Positions 52,464 to 61,001 of a stretch of DNA of 64,000 bases are shown piece by piece; position 1 is the stretch's first letter, and every line of letters starts with the position of its first letter. The stretch comes from Cetobacterium sp050033475. GTDB taxonomy: Bacteria > Fusobacteriota > Fusobacteriia > Fusobacteriales > Fusobacteriaceae. A program made the translations under genes and the position numbers. The notes below the pieces were generated by a model. That model saw only the letters and a list, made by a program, of their open reading frames with translations. It was not told the DNA's origin and did not search any database. The stretch is from positions 124,001 through 188,000 of the forward strand of contig NZ_CP188319.1 in NCBI RefSeq assembly GCF_050033475.1, read 5' to 3'.

Positions 52464-53165
52464 TTATAATGGTTTTTTCAATGGCATACCTGTTCTTCTC
52501 GGATATTTTTTATCTGTATTTTTAAATTTTAATATTTCTAGAATAACTCTTTCATCCCCACAATATGGTAAATTTCTTTTATAGATATGCTCTATATTTC
52601 CATTTAAAATATCTAAAGCTGATTTTGCTTCTTCCTCTTCTCCTGTACCTTCCATTTTCTGTGGTAAAAATATTCCACCTACTTTTAAGAATGGAAGCAT
52701 ATATTCCAATATAGTATTTAATTTAGAAACTCCTCTACATAAACCTAAATCAAAAGTTTCTCTATTTTCATCATTTATATATTCTTCAGCTCTAGAATTA
52801 ATAACTGTTACATTTTTCAAGTCTAAACTTTCTTTTACACTTTCTAAAAATTTAGTTTTCTTTCCAACTGAATCCATTAAAACAAATTCTATTTCTGGAT
52901 TATATATAGCTAAAACCATTCCTGGAAATCCTGCTCCAGTACCTATATCAATAGCTTTTTTAGTATTTGGTTTTATAAACTCTTGAACTAATAAGGAATC
53001 TATAAAATGTTTCTCTATTATTCCATCTTTTTCTCTTATGGCTGTTAAATTAGTATGAGAATTATACTCACATAAAAGTTCTAAATATTTAATTAAATTA
53101 TCTATTTTTTCATCTGTTGGTTTTAAACCTATTTTTATAATTCCTTCTTTTAAATATTCTCTCAT
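52464..53165 (-). CDS. rsmG: 16S rRNA (guanine-527 N7)-methyltransferase
   Basis: A 233-residue protein with RsmG signatures NSHTNLTAIREKDGIIEKHF, IDSLL, KAIDIGTGAGFPGMVLAI and CRGVSKLNTIL. It methylates G527 in 16S rRNA; loss gives low-level streptomycin resistance in other bacteria. The ATG overlaps the mnmG stop (TAATG), the usual gidA-gidB pairing. An AT-rich 49-base gap to tamB may hold an internal -10 box. Confidence 0.96.
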   Translation of the reverse strand: MREYLKEGIIKIGLKPTDEKIDNLIKYLELLCEYNSHTNLTAIREKDGIIEKHFIDSLLVQEFIKPNTKKAIDIGTGAGFPGMVLAIYNPEIEFVLMDSVGKKTKFLESVKESLDLKNVTVINSRAEEYINDENRETFDLGLCRGVSKLNTILEYMLPFLKVGGIFLPQKMEGTGEEEEAKSALDILNGNIEHIYKRNLPYCGDERVILEILKFKNTDKKYPRRTGMPLKKPL

Positions 53166-55054
53166 TAAGCATTCCCTTTCATTTTTAAATATATTAGTAA
53201 TACTTGAATATCAGCTGGTGATACTCCTGAAATTCTAGAAGCTTGTCCTATATTTAAAGGTCTTATTTCTTTTAATTTATCCTTTGCTTCCTTTGGAATA
53301 TTTTCTAATGAATCATAATCCATATCTGCAGGTATTTTCTTATTTTCTAAGCTTTTATGTTTTTCTATCATTTTTAAAGATCTTTCAATATAACCAGAAT
53401 ATTTAACCTGAACTTCTACTTGATACTCAGTATCTAAATCATAGTTTCCTAAGTCAAAATTCTCAATAAGTTCAGCAATATATTTAATATCTCCATATGT
53501 TACATCTGGTCTTCTTAACATTTCAAATAAAGTTATTCCTGATTTTACCTCTGGCTCTCCAACTCTAATTAAAACCTCATTAACTCTTGGATTTCTACTT
53601 CCAACATATTGGGCCTTCAACTTTTCAATTATTAAATCAACATTTTTTTCTTTTTCTTTTACTCTTAAGAAATCATCCTCTGGTAATAAACCTATTTCAA
53701 AACCTGTTGGTGATAATCTTAAATCTGCATTATCTTCTCTTAAAATTAATCTATATTCACTTCTTGCAGTGAACATTCTATATGGTTCATTAGTTCCTTT
53801 AGATACTAAGTCATCTATTAATGTTCCTATATAAGAATCTGCTCTATCTAAAACTATTGGATCCTTACCCTGAATTTTTCTAACAGCATTTATTCCAGCC
53901 ATTAATCCTTGAGCTCCAGCTTCTTCGTATCCTGATGTTCCATTTATTTGACCTGCTAAATATAAATTTTCTACTTTTTTAGTCTCTAAAGTATACTTTA
54001 TTTCATGAGGTTTTATATAATCATACTCAATTGCATATGCATATCTCATTATTTTTGCATTTTCTAATCCTTCTATTTCTTTTAACATTTTATACTGAAC
54101 ATCTGTTGGAAGAGATGAAGAAAATCCACTTATATAAACTTCATTAGTTGTGTATCCTTCTTTTTCTAAAAATAGGTGATGTCTATCTTTATCTGGATAT
54201 CTAAATACCTTATCTTCTATTGATGGACAATATCTTGGACCTGTACCTTGAATTGTTCCATTAAATAAAGGTGATCTATCTTTATTATTTATAATAGTAT
54301 CATGCACTTCTCTATTTGTAAAAGCTATATGACATGGAATCTGTACTCTATCCTTAATTTCAGAATCCTTAGTTCTATTTGAAAACTTTAATAATTCTGA
54401 ATCTCCTGGTTGCTCCTCAACTTTTGTATAATCAATACTTCTAGCATCTATTCTTGGAGGTGTTCCTGTTTTAAATCTTCCTAAATCAAGACCTAATTTT
54501 TCTAAAGATAAAGGTAACTCTTCTGAAGATAGTTCTCCCATTCTTCCACCACTGAAGTGTTTTTCTCCAATATGAATAAGACCTCTCATAAAAGTTCCTG
54601 TAGCTAATATTACTGCCTTAGCTCTATATTCAACACCCTCTTTAGTTTTTACTCCAATAGCTTTACCATTTTCTTCTATTATTTCTGTAATCATTCCTTG
54701 AATAACATCTAAATTATCTGTATTTTCCATGGTTTTTTTCATTTCCATATGATACATTTTTTTATCTGCCTGAGCTCTTAAAGATCTAACTGCAGGACCT
54801 TTTTTAGTATTTAATACTCTTATTTGGATAAAAGATTTATCCATATTTCTTCCCATTTCTCCACCTAAAGCATCCATCTCTTTTACTAGGTGAGATTTTG
54901 CTGGTCCACCAATTGATGGATTACAAGACATATATCCTATATTATCTAAAGTTATAGTAAAAACAGCTGTTTTTGCTCCCATTCTCGCACTAGCTAAAGC
55001 TGCTTCGCATCCAGCATGTCCCGCACCAACCACAATTACATCAAATTGTTGCAT
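53165..55054 (-). CDS. mnmG: tRNA uridine-5-carboxymethylaminomethyl modification enzyme
   Basis: A 629-residue flavoprotein starting MQQFDVIVVGAGHAGCEAAL (FAD-binding). It contains SCNPSIGGPAKSHLVKEMDA, GTGPRYCPSIEDK, GTSGYEEAGAQGLMAGINA and the C-terminal helical domain. With MnmE it modifies U34 of several tRNAs. It lies between ktrA and rsmG with a one-base overlap to rsmG. AGGAGG precedes the ATG. Confidence 0.97.
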   Translation of the reverse strand: MQQFDVIVVGAGHAGCEAALASARMGAKTAVFTITLDNIGYMSCNPSIGGPAKSHLVKEMDALGGEMGRNMDKSFIQIRVLNTKKGPAVRSLRAQADKKMYHMEMKKTMENTDNLDVIQGMITEIIEENGKAIGVKTKEGVEYRAKAVILATGTFMRGLIHIGEKHFSGGRMGELSSEELPLSLEKLGLDLGRFKTGTPPRIDARSIDYTKVEEQPGDSELLKFSNRTKDSEIKDRVQIPCHIAFTNREVHDTIINNKDRSPLFNGTIQGTGPRYCPSIEDKVFRYPDKDRHHLFLEKEGYTTNEVYISGFSSSLPTDVQYKMLKEIEGLENAKIMRYAYAIEYDYIKPHEIKYTLETKKVENLYLAGQINGTSGYEEAGAQGLMAGINAVRKIQGKDPIVLDRADSYIGTLIDDLVSKGTNEPYRMFTARSEYRLILREDNADLRLSPTGFEIGLLPEDDFLRVKEKEKNVDLIIEKLKAQYVGSRNPRVNEVLIRVGEPEVKSGITLFEMLRRPDVTYGDIKYIAELIENFDLGNYDLDTEYQVEVQVKYSGYIERSLKMIEKHKSLENKKIPADMDYDSLENIPKEAKDKLKEIRPLNIGQASRISGVSPADIQVLLIYLKMKGNA

Positions 55055-55073
55055 TTTTCCTCCTAAATTAATC

Positions 55074-55730
55074 TTACTTTAAATTTTCTAAATAATCTGC
55101 TGTTTTAGAATCTGTTATTACCAATAACACATCTCCTTGCTCAATTACAGTATCTGCACTTGGGTTTGGACTAAAACTCTGATCTTCTTTTTTTATTCCA
55201 ACAATATTTACATTATATTTTTTTCTAATATCTAATTCTACTAGATTTTTTCCCCAAAATAGAGTCGGTGCTTTTATTTCTACAAGTAAAAAGTCCTGAG
55301 AAAATCTTAAATGTTCTATCATATTTGGTTCCATTGCTAACATTGCAACCCTTCTTCCCATATACTCTTCTGGATATATAACTTGAGTAGCTCCTATTTT
55401 TTCTAAAACTTTTCCGTGTCTTTTACTTATTGCCTTAACTATAATTTTCTTTACACCTAATTCTTTTAGATTTAAAGTTACCATTATACTTGGCTCAATT
55501 GCACCTATACATACAAAAGCTATATCAAACTCTTCTACACCAATCCCTTTTAAATGTGTTTCATCAGTAGCATCTAAAACTAATGCATTTTCTACAATAC
55601 TATTATTTATAGCTTCCTGAACTACATCTTCATCTATATCCATGGCTAATACTTCCGCATTAGATCCATATAAAGTTTTAGCAACACTAGCTCCAAATCT
55701 TCCTAGTCCTACTACTAAATATTGCTTCAT
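55074..55730 (-). CDS. ktrA: potassium uptake regulatory protein (KtrA/TrkA type)
   Basis: A 218-residue RCK protein with an N-terminal NAD/ATP-binding domain (YLVVGLGRFGASVAKTLYGS, VLAMDIDEDVVQEAIN) and a C-terminal RCK_C domain (residues about 135-215). A single RCK pair of this size matches KtrA rather than the double-length TrkA. It gates the membrane subunit KtrB, encoded 18 bases upstream. Downstream lies mnmG. Confidence 0.92.
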   Translation of the reverse strand: MKQYLVVGLGRFGASVAKTLYGSNAEVLAMDIDEDVVQEAINNSIVENALVLDATDETHLKGIGVEEFDIAFVCIGAIEPSIMVTLNLKELGVKKIIVKAISKRHGKVLEKIGATQVIYPEEYMGRRVAMLAMEPNMIEHLRFSQDFLLVEIKAPTLFWGKNLVELDIRKKYNVNIVGIKKEDQSFSPNPSADTVIEQGDVLLVITDSKTADYLENLK

Positions 55731-55748
55731 AATTATACTCCTCCATTA

Positions 55749-57086
55749 TTATCCTACTAATATATTTTCCTTTGGATATTTCACATTTTCTCTTACTTTA
55801 TTTTCTCCTAAAGCAAGAGCAAATGTTAATGGTCCCAATCTTCCTATAAACATAGTTATAATTATAAGTATTTTTGAAAAAATACTTAGTTTTGCTGTTA
55901 TCCCTAAAGATAATCCAACAGTACCAAAGGCCGATACTACCTCAAATACTATATCTTCAAATTTAAAATCTTCAACCATCATCATCAGCATTATAACAAT
56001 GGATATATACATAATAGAAATAACCAAAATAGCTAAAGCTCTATTTAAAATTTCCCAATCTATTCTTCTATTAAATATCTCTATATTTTCTCTACCTTTT
56101 ACAACTCCTGCTACATAGAACATCATTACTCCTAAAGTTGTTGTTTTTATTCCACCACCTGTAGATCCAGGAGATGCACCTATAAACATTAGTATGCAAA
56201 ACATAAATATACTACCCTTTGTTAAATTACCCATTGGTACTGTATTAAATCCAGCTGTTCTTGTTGTTACACTTTGGAAAAATGATGCTAATAATTTATC
56301 AAAAAAATTCATTTTCCCAATAGTTCCTGGATTATTATATTCTAAAACCATAAATAACAAAGTTCCACCAAAAGTTAATATAATAGATATTAAAATTCCC
56401 ACTTTAGATGTTAATGTAAATCTTTTTACATTTTTTCTAACAGCCATTATTACTGAATTAATTACAGAAAATCCAATTCCTCCTATTATAATTAAATAAG
56501 ATATTGTCATATTTACCCCAAAATTATGAGCATATCCTTCTAAGTTATCAGAAAATAATGCAAATCCAGCATTACAAAATGCTGATATAGAATGGAATAT
56601 TCCATAATATATTGCTTTTTCCAATGGAAAACTCTTCATAAATTCTAGCGTTAAAAAAAATGCACCAATACTTTCAATTATGAAAACTGTGGCCACCAAC
56701 CCTTTTATAAATCCTATTATTTCTCCGTTACTTTCTGCATTTCTTTCTTCTCTCAATAATTCTCTTTCATGATAACTTATTTTTTTTCCTATCATTAAAA
56801 ATATTAAAGAAGAAAATGTCATAACTCCAAGACCACCCAATTGTATAAAAACTAATAATACAATCTGTCCATAGGTTGATAATACTTTACCAACATCTAT
56901 AACCGACAATCCTGTTACACATACAGCTGAAGTAATTGTAAACAGTGAAGTTAAAAAACTAATATGCTCTCCTTTTCTCAAAGAAAACGGCATCATTAAT
57001 AGGAGTGATCCTAGTATTATCGCTAAGAAAAAACTTAATATTAGTTTTCTTGATGGCGATAATTTCTTTAAATAGTTAAAACACAT
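55749..57086 (-). CDS. ktrB: potassium transporter membrane subunit (KtrB/TrkH type)
   Basis: A 445-residue membrane protein with four pore-loop repeats whose selectivity glycines are in SAVCVTGLS, ISAFCNAGFALF, TTRTAGFNTVP and FGTVGLSLG. It imports K+ with Na+ or H+. Its size and partner fit KtrAB. The frame extends five codons upstream, but GGGGGC lies seven bases before the ATG at 57086 (MCFNYLKKL). It is the first gene of the long mnmG-tamB-bamA-lpxD run, with a good promoter at 57121-57149. Confidence 0.93.
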   Translation of the reverse strand: MCFNYLKKLSPSRKLILSFFLAIILGSLLLMMPFSLRKGEHISFLTSLFTITSAVCVTGLSVIDVGKVLSTYGQIVLLVFIQLGGLGVMTFSSLIFLMIGKKISYHERELLREERNAESNGEIIGFIKGLVATVFIIESIGAFFLTLEFMKSFPLEKAIYYGIFHSISAFCNAGFALFSDNLEGYAHNFGVNMTISYLIIIGGIGFSVINSVIMAVRKNVKRFTLTSKVGILISIILTFGGTLLFMVLEYNNPGTIGKMNFFDKLLASFFQSVTTRTAGFNTVPMGNLTKGSIFMFCILMFIGASPGSTGGGIKTTTLGVMMFYVAGVVKGRENIEIFNRRIDWEILNRALAILVISIMYISIVIMLMMMVEDFKFEDIVFEVVSAFGTVGLSLGITAKLSIFSKILIIITMFIGRLGPLTFALALGENKVRENVKYPKENILVG

Positions 57087-57120
57087 ATGGTTTGCCCCCA
57101 TTTCTATAAAATACTTTACA

Positions 57121-57149
57121 ATTATACATTATTTTCAATTCTCTTTCAA
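57121..57149 (-). promoter_or_regulatory. promoter of the ktrB operon
   Basis: Reading leftwards: -35 TTGAAA (57149-57144), 17-base spacer, -10 TATAAT (57126-57121), about 35 bases before ktrB. Confidence 0.75.
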
Positions 57150-57174
57150 TACATTACAATCCCTACTTTTTTAG

Positions 57175-57203
57175 TTGACTTTTAAAAGTTAAAGTGCTAT
57201 CAT
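57175..57203 (+). promoter_or_regulatory. promoter of the psuK-psuG operon (extended -10)
   Basis: -35 TTGACT (57175-57180), 17-base spacer, -10 TATCAT (57198-57203) with TGC directly upstream (extended -10). The predicted start near 57210 places two palindromes directly at and after the start site. Confidence 0.75.
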
Positions 57204-57204
57204 T

Positions 57205-57240
57205 TAAACATAAGTTTATTGCTAATAAACATTTGTTTAT
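57205..57240 (+). promoter_or_regulatory. tandem palindromic operator candidate before psuK
   Basis: Two palindromes of one design lie between the -10 box and the ribosome site: TAAAC-N4-GTTTA (57205-57218) and ATAAAC-N4-GTTTAT (57225-57240). Their centres are 21 bp apart, about two helical turns. A nested GTTTATT-GCT-AATAAAC repeat (57214-57230) links them. The downstream gene product carries its own helix-turn-helix, so autoregulation is the simplest reading. Confidence 0.65.
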
Positions 57241-57250
57241 GGAGGTTGCT

Positions 57251-58339
57251 ATGACTAATAGAGAAAAAGAAATTCTTCAGTGGATTGAAGAAAATCCTTT
57301 AATTTCTCAAAATGAACTTGCTGAAAAAGCAAATATTACAAGATCATCTGTAGCAGTACATATTTCCAATCTTATAAAAAAAGGTAAAATTATTGGAAAA
57401 GGTTACATCATTAAAAAAAATGATTTTATTACCGTTATCGGTGGTGCTAATGTTGATATTGCTGGTATTCCTAATGATATATTAAAAGAAAATGATTCTA
57501 ACCCAGGAGAAATAAAATTTTCTTTAGGTGGTGTTGGTAGAAATATTGCTGAAAATCTCGCTCGTTTAAATCAAGATATTAATTTAATAACCATTTTAGG
57601 TGATGATTTGCATGGAATTGATATTAAAAAACAATGTAAAGAGCTAAATATAAATATATCAAATTCTTTAATTGTTCCTAATGGAAAAACATCTACTTAT
57701 CTTTTTGTATTAGATGAAACTAAAGATATGAAAGTTGCTATTTCTGCTATGGATATTTTTGATAAATTAACTGTTGATTTTATTATAAATAAATTAGACA
57801 TAATTAATAAATCTTCTATATGTATTTTAGATACAAATCCTCCTCAGGATACTATTGAATATATAGCTAATAATTGTACAGTTCCTCTTTTCGTTGACTG
57901 TGTATCTACAAAAAAAGCTAAAAAAATTGAAAATATATTATCTAAAATTCATACTTTAAAACCTAATAAACTCGAAGCTGAATTTCTTTCTAATATCAAA
58001 ATCAAAAATGATGATGATTTAGAAAAATGTGCTAATTTCTTTATAGAAAAAGGTATTAAACAAGTTTTTATTTCTTTAGGAAAAGATGGTGTCTTTTATT
58101 CTAATGGAATTGAAAAAGGCAAGTTAAATACATTATCTAAAAAAGTAGTTAATAGCACTGGAGCTGGAGATGCTTTTATGGCTGGAATTGCTTATGGCTA
58201 TACAAATGGAGAAAATATAAAAGATGCTTGTTTATATGGTTTATCTGCATCTGCAATTACTTTATCCTGTGAAAATACAATTAATGAAAATTTAACTATA
58301 GAAAATCTTATAACTTTAAAGGAGGAATATACACTATGA
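57251..58339 (+). CDS. psuK: pseudouridine kinase with N-terminal winged helix
   Basis: A 362-residue protein. The first 55 residues form a helix-turn-helix (MTNREKEILQWIEENPLISQ, ELAEKANITRSSVAVHISNL). A PfkB sugar kinase follows (VIGGANVDIAG, SLGGVGRNIAENLARL, VNSTGAGDAFMAGIAYG with the catalytic Asp). It is followed by psuG, so it is the kinase making pseudouridine 5'-phosphate; HTH fusions of this kinase group are known (for example YeiI-like). A GTG 19 codons upstream lies inside the promoter and is rejected; GGAGG precedes the ATG at 57251. It overlaps psuG by four bases. Confidence 0.88.
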   Translation: MTNREKEILQWIEENPLISQNELAEKANITRSSVAVHISNLIKKGKIIGKGYIIKKNDFITVIGGANVDIAGIPNDILKENDSNPGEIKFSLGGVGRNIAENLARLNQDINLITILGDDLHGIDIKKQCKELNINISNSLIVPNGKTSTYLFVLDETKDMKVAISAMDIFDKLTVDFIINKLDIINKSSICILDTNPPQDTIEYIANNCTVPLFVDCVSTKKAKKIENILSKIHTLKPNKLEAEFLSNIKIKNDDDLEKCANFFIEKGIKQVFISLGKDGVFYSNGIEKGKLNTLSKKVVNSTGAGDAFMAGIAYGYTNGENIKDACLYGLSASAITLSCENTINENLTIENLITLKEEYTL

Positions 58340-59256
58340 ATTTAAAAAATTATTTAGAAATATCTGAAGAGGTTCAAAACGCATTAAATGAAAATAAACC
58401 TATCGTTGCTCTTGAGTCTACAATTATATCTCATGGTATGCCTTATCCCCAAAATGTAGAAACTGCTTTAAAAGTTGAAAAAATTATAAGAGAAAATGGT
58501 GCTATTCCAGCTACTATTGCAATTTTAAATGGAAAATTAAAAGTTGGTTTAAGTACTGAAGAAATTGATTACCTTGGAAAAAAAGGATTAAATGTTATAA
58601 AAGCAAGTAGAAGAGATATTCCTGTTATCTTAGCTAAAAAAGAAGATGGAGCTACTACAGTAGCCTCAACAATGATAATAGCTAATTTAGCTAATATTAA
58701 AATATTTGCCACAGGTGGTATTGGTGGTGTTCATAGAGGAGCAGAGACTACTATGGATATTTCTGCTGATTTAGAGGAATTAGCAAATACAAATGTAGCA
58801 GTTGTTTGTGCTGGAGCTAAATCTATATTAGATTTAGGACTTACTTTAGAATATTTAGAAACTAAAGGAGTACCTGTATTAGGGTATAAAACAAAAGAAC
58901 TTCCTGCATTTTATACAAGAGAAAGTGGATTTTCTTTAGATTCTAAAATAGATTCTCCATTAGAATTTGCTCAAATATTAAAAGCAAAATGGGAAATTGG
59001 ATTAAATGGTGGTGTTGTTATAGCAAACCCTATTCCTGAAGAATATGCTATGGATTATGAGGTTATTTCCAATGCAATTGAAAATGCCTTAAAAGAAGCT
59101 GAAGCTAATAATATCAAAGGAAAAGAGTCTACTCCTTTTCTTTTAGCTAAAGTAAAAGAAATTACAAAGGGAAAAAGTCTTGAATCTAATATCCAATTAG
59201 TATTTAATAATGCTAAACTTGCATCTGAAATTGCTAAGGATTTAGTTAAATTATAA
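58336..59256 (+). CDS. psuG: pseudouridine-5'-phosphate glycosidase
   Basis: A 306-residue protein with PsuG signatures ALESTIISHGMPYPQNVETA, ATIAILNGKLKVGLS, ASRRDIPVILAKKEDGATTV-type segment, and FATGGIGGVHRGAETTMDIS. It splits pseudouridine 5'-phosphate to uracil and ribose 5-phosphate, recycling a modified nucleoside from RNA decay. AAAGGAGG lies before the ATG, which overlaps the psuK stop by four bases. A palindrome follows the stop. Confidence 0.96.
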   Translation: MNLKNYLEISEEVQNALNENKPIVALESTIISHGMPYPQNVETALKVEKIIRENGAIPATIAILNGKLKVGLSTEEIDYLGKKGLNVIKASRRDIPVILAKKEDGATTVASTMIIANLANIKIFATGGIGGVHRGAETTMDISADLEELANTNVAVVCAGAKSILDLGLTLEYLETKGVPVLGYKTKELPAFYTRESGFSLDSKIDSPLEFAQILKAKWEIGLNGGVVIANPIPEEYAMDYEVISNAIENALKEAEANNIKGKESTPFLLAKVKEITKGKSLESNIQLVFNNAKLASEIAKDLVKL

Positions 59257-59260
59257 AAAT

Positions 59261-59290
59261 GAAAGGGCTTAGAATATTCTAAGCCCTTTC
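59261..59290. terminator. 30-base perfect palindrome ending psuG and the SRPBCC gene
   Basis: GAAAGGGCTTAGAAT is followed directly by its reverse complement (15-base arms). The minus-strand SRPBCC gene has its last three sense codons and stop within the palindrome, and a CATTTTTAT tract follows on that strand, so termination is best supported on minus. The plus side has no immediate T run, so psuG termination there is less certain. Confidence 0.75.
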
Positions 59291-59716
59291 ACTAATACTC
59301 TTTATTTTTTCAAGTTGTTCATTTATCCTATCTAAAGAAGTCTTTCTTGTTATTATATTTTTTATAAAACCATCTTCTAACCATATTTTTATTATTAATA
59401 AAGATCGTTTCTTTTCTAACCTTTCAACATTATATTCTAATTTTATATTTTTATCTATTCCATTTAGTGCTATTTTTAAAATATGATTTTTTTCATATTT
59501 TAATATTCTTCCATGAAATATATGTTCTTCATTATTTATAGTAACTTTTTCTTCGAACTCCGTTCCTATCAAATCCTCTGTTTTTTTCAAAATTTTAACT
59601 TCTTTATATCCCTCCAACCACTCTTTCTGTAATTCACTGTCTTCTATGATTGAAAAAACTTTCTCTTTAGATGCTTCTATTATAATACTCTCCATATAAT
59701 TTGGTTTCTCTTTCAT
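59279..59716 (-). CDS. SRPBCC (START/Bet v1-like) family protein
   Basis: A 145-residue protein with the SRPBCC pattern: an N-terminal strand and helix (MESIIIEASKEKVFSIIEDS, then LQKEWLEGYKEVKIL), a long beta sheet, and a C-terminal helix (residues about 125-143). Such folds bind hydrophobic ligands or act as cyclases/chaperones; the ligand is unknown. GGGGTG precedes the ATG. It is a single gene, convergent with psuG and divergent from an orphan membrane protein. Confidence 0.7.
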   Translation of the reverse strand: MKEKPNYMESIIIEASKEKVFSIIEDSELQKEWLEGYKEVKILKKTEDLIGTEFEEKVTINNEEHIFHGRILKYEKNHILKIALNGIDKNIKLEYNVERLEKKRSLLIIKIWLEDGFIKNIITRKTSLDRINEQLEKIKSISERA

Positions 59717-59809
59717 AAATATTCACCCCTTTACCATTAGAAGCTTCTTTTTAATTCTACAATTTTTATTTCACTTTCCTTTTTACTTTTCTATTTATAA
59801 AAAATAGAG

Positions 59810-59828
59810 TATAATCAATTATGATTAT
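59810..59828 (+). promoter_or_regulatory. -10 box overlapped by a palindrome
   Basis: TATAAT (59810-59815) lies 26 bases before the membrane protein start. A perfect inverted repeat ATAATCA-ATTA-TGATTAT (59811-59828) overlaps it and the expected start site, as an operator would. No convincing -35 box is seen. Confidence 0.45.
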
Positions 59829-59841
59829 TCGAGGTGAATTT

Positions 59842-60396
59842 ATGAAAAAACAAAAAATATTTTTAACATGTTTTCCTCTCATTATTGGAGTTTTAATATA
59901 TTTATTTTTTAGAAGTAGACATTTATTTTATTTTCAATTATTAAAACATTTATCTCTAGATATTCACATTATAGAAACTAGAAACTATATAAGAACTTTT
60001 AGACATTTGTTTCCCAATTGGATAATTTATTCTCTTCCAGATGGAGTCTGGTTATTTTCCTTTGGAATTGCTCTATTAGTAAATAGAATTTATTTTCCTC
60101 TAATAAGCAAAATATATACAATTATTTATATTTTTATGATTTTTATTGAATTTTTTCAATTAAGATTTGGAGGTCACGGAACTTTTTTAGGAACTTTTGA
60201 TTTAATGGATATTTATTGTTTTACAGGAGGATATTTTTTAGCTATTTCCATTAGTTTTTTCTTTTGGAAAAAACAGTTAAAAATTGAATTTGAAAAACAA
60301 AATTCTTTTACAAAATTATATGAAATTAAACGTTCTATTTTTATTATAATAATATTTACATTTTTAGGATTTTTACCTAGTCTTATAAAATTATAA
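59842..60396 (+). CDS. orphan five-helix membrane protein
   Basis: A 184-residue protein I do not recognise. It has about five membrane helices (residues about 5-22, 60-80, 88-108, 130-150, 165-183) and a conserved-looking central segment IIYSLPDGVWLFSFGIALLV, then FFQLRFGGHGTFLGTFDLMD, with charged residues in or near the membrane. A distant relation to VanZ-like proteins is possible but unproven. GAGGTG precedes the ATG at 59842; an ATG seven codons earlier lacks a site. It is a single gene with its own terminator. Confidence 0.75.
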   Translation: MKKQKIFLTCFPLIIGVLIYLFFRSRHLFYFQLLKHLSLDIHIIETRNYIRTFRHLFPNWIIYSLPDGVWLFSFGIALLVNRIYFPLISKIYTIIYIFMIFIEFFQLRFGGHGTFLGTFDLMDIYCFTGGYFLAISISFFFWKKQLKIEFEKQNSFTKLYEIKRSIFIIIIFTFLGFLPSLIKL

Positions 60397-60423
60397 AAGG
60401 GCTCCCTGAGGAACCCTTTTTTT
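60395..60423. terminator. bidirectional terminator between the membrane protein and efp
   Basis: AAAAGGG-C-TCC (60395-60405) pairs with GGA-A-CCCTTTT (60410-60420) around a CTGA loop; the single mismatch on plus becomes a G-U pair on minus. T runs follow on both strands. It separates two convergent genes. Confidence 0.85.
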
Positions 60424-60427
60424 ATTA

Positions 60428-60991
60428 TTACTTTTTAATTCTCTCTACATATTCGTTAGTTCTTGTATCTATTTTGATCCATTCACCTTGCTCAACGAAT
60501 AAAGGAACTTGTAATTCATATCCAGTGTTTAATTTAGCTGGCTTTAATACTTTTCCTGTTGTATCTCCTCTTAATCCTGGCTCTGTATAAACTATTTCTC
60601 TCTCAACAAATGTTGGTAATTCTACAGCAACTGGAGTTGACTCATAATATATGATGTCTAATTCCATGCTTTCTTCTAAATAGTTTAAAGCATCTCCTAA
60701 ATCCTCATCTTTAAGTTCGATTTGATCCCAAGTTTCTGGATTAGAGAATACGTAGAAGCTTCCATCGTGGTATGAAAATACTGCTTTAACTTTATCTAAT
60801 CTAATATCATCCATTTTTTCATCAGCTTTATAAACAGCATCTGTTATATTTCCAGATAATAAGTTTTTCATTTTAAACTTCATTACCGCTGAGTTTCTTC
60901 CTGATTTATTGTATTCTGCTTTTAAAACAACAAATGGATCGTTTCCAATCTTAATTGTGCTTCCTGCTCTTAATTCTTGAGCTACTTTCAT
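60428..60991 (-). CDS. efp: elongation factor P, arginine-type
   Basis: A 187-residue protein, the normal length, starting MKVAQELRAGSTIKI. The modification loop near residue 32 reads KSGRNSAVMKF with Arg at position 32, not the Lys of the lysylated type. EF-P helps ribosomes stalled at polyproline. Arg32 is the residue rhamnosylated by EarP in other bacteria, and an earP homologue lies directly upstream. The frame extends eight codons upstream, but AAGGAGG precedes the ATG at 60991. Confidence 0.97.
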   Translation of the reverse strand: MKVAQELRAGSTIKIGNDPFVVLKAEYNKSGRNSAVMKFKMKNLLSGNITDAVYKADEKMDDIRLDKVKAVFSYHDGSFYVFSNPETWDQIELKDEDLGDALNYLEESMELDIIYYESTPVAVELPTFVEREIVYTEPGLRGDTTGKVLKPAKLNTGYELQVPLFVEQGEWIKIDTRTNEYVERIKK

Positions 60992-61001
60992 GTTTTCCTC
61001 C

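Noticed and set aside
55642..56118. Plus-strand open frame of 158 codons across ktrA/ktrB
   Set aside because: It lies opposite two well-supported potassium transporter genes and spans their junction; no start signal is seen.
57194..57250. N-terminal extension of the HTH-PsuK protein from a GTG
   Set aside because: The GTG lies just before the -10 box, upstream of the predicted transcription start; GGAGG precedes the ATG at 57251.
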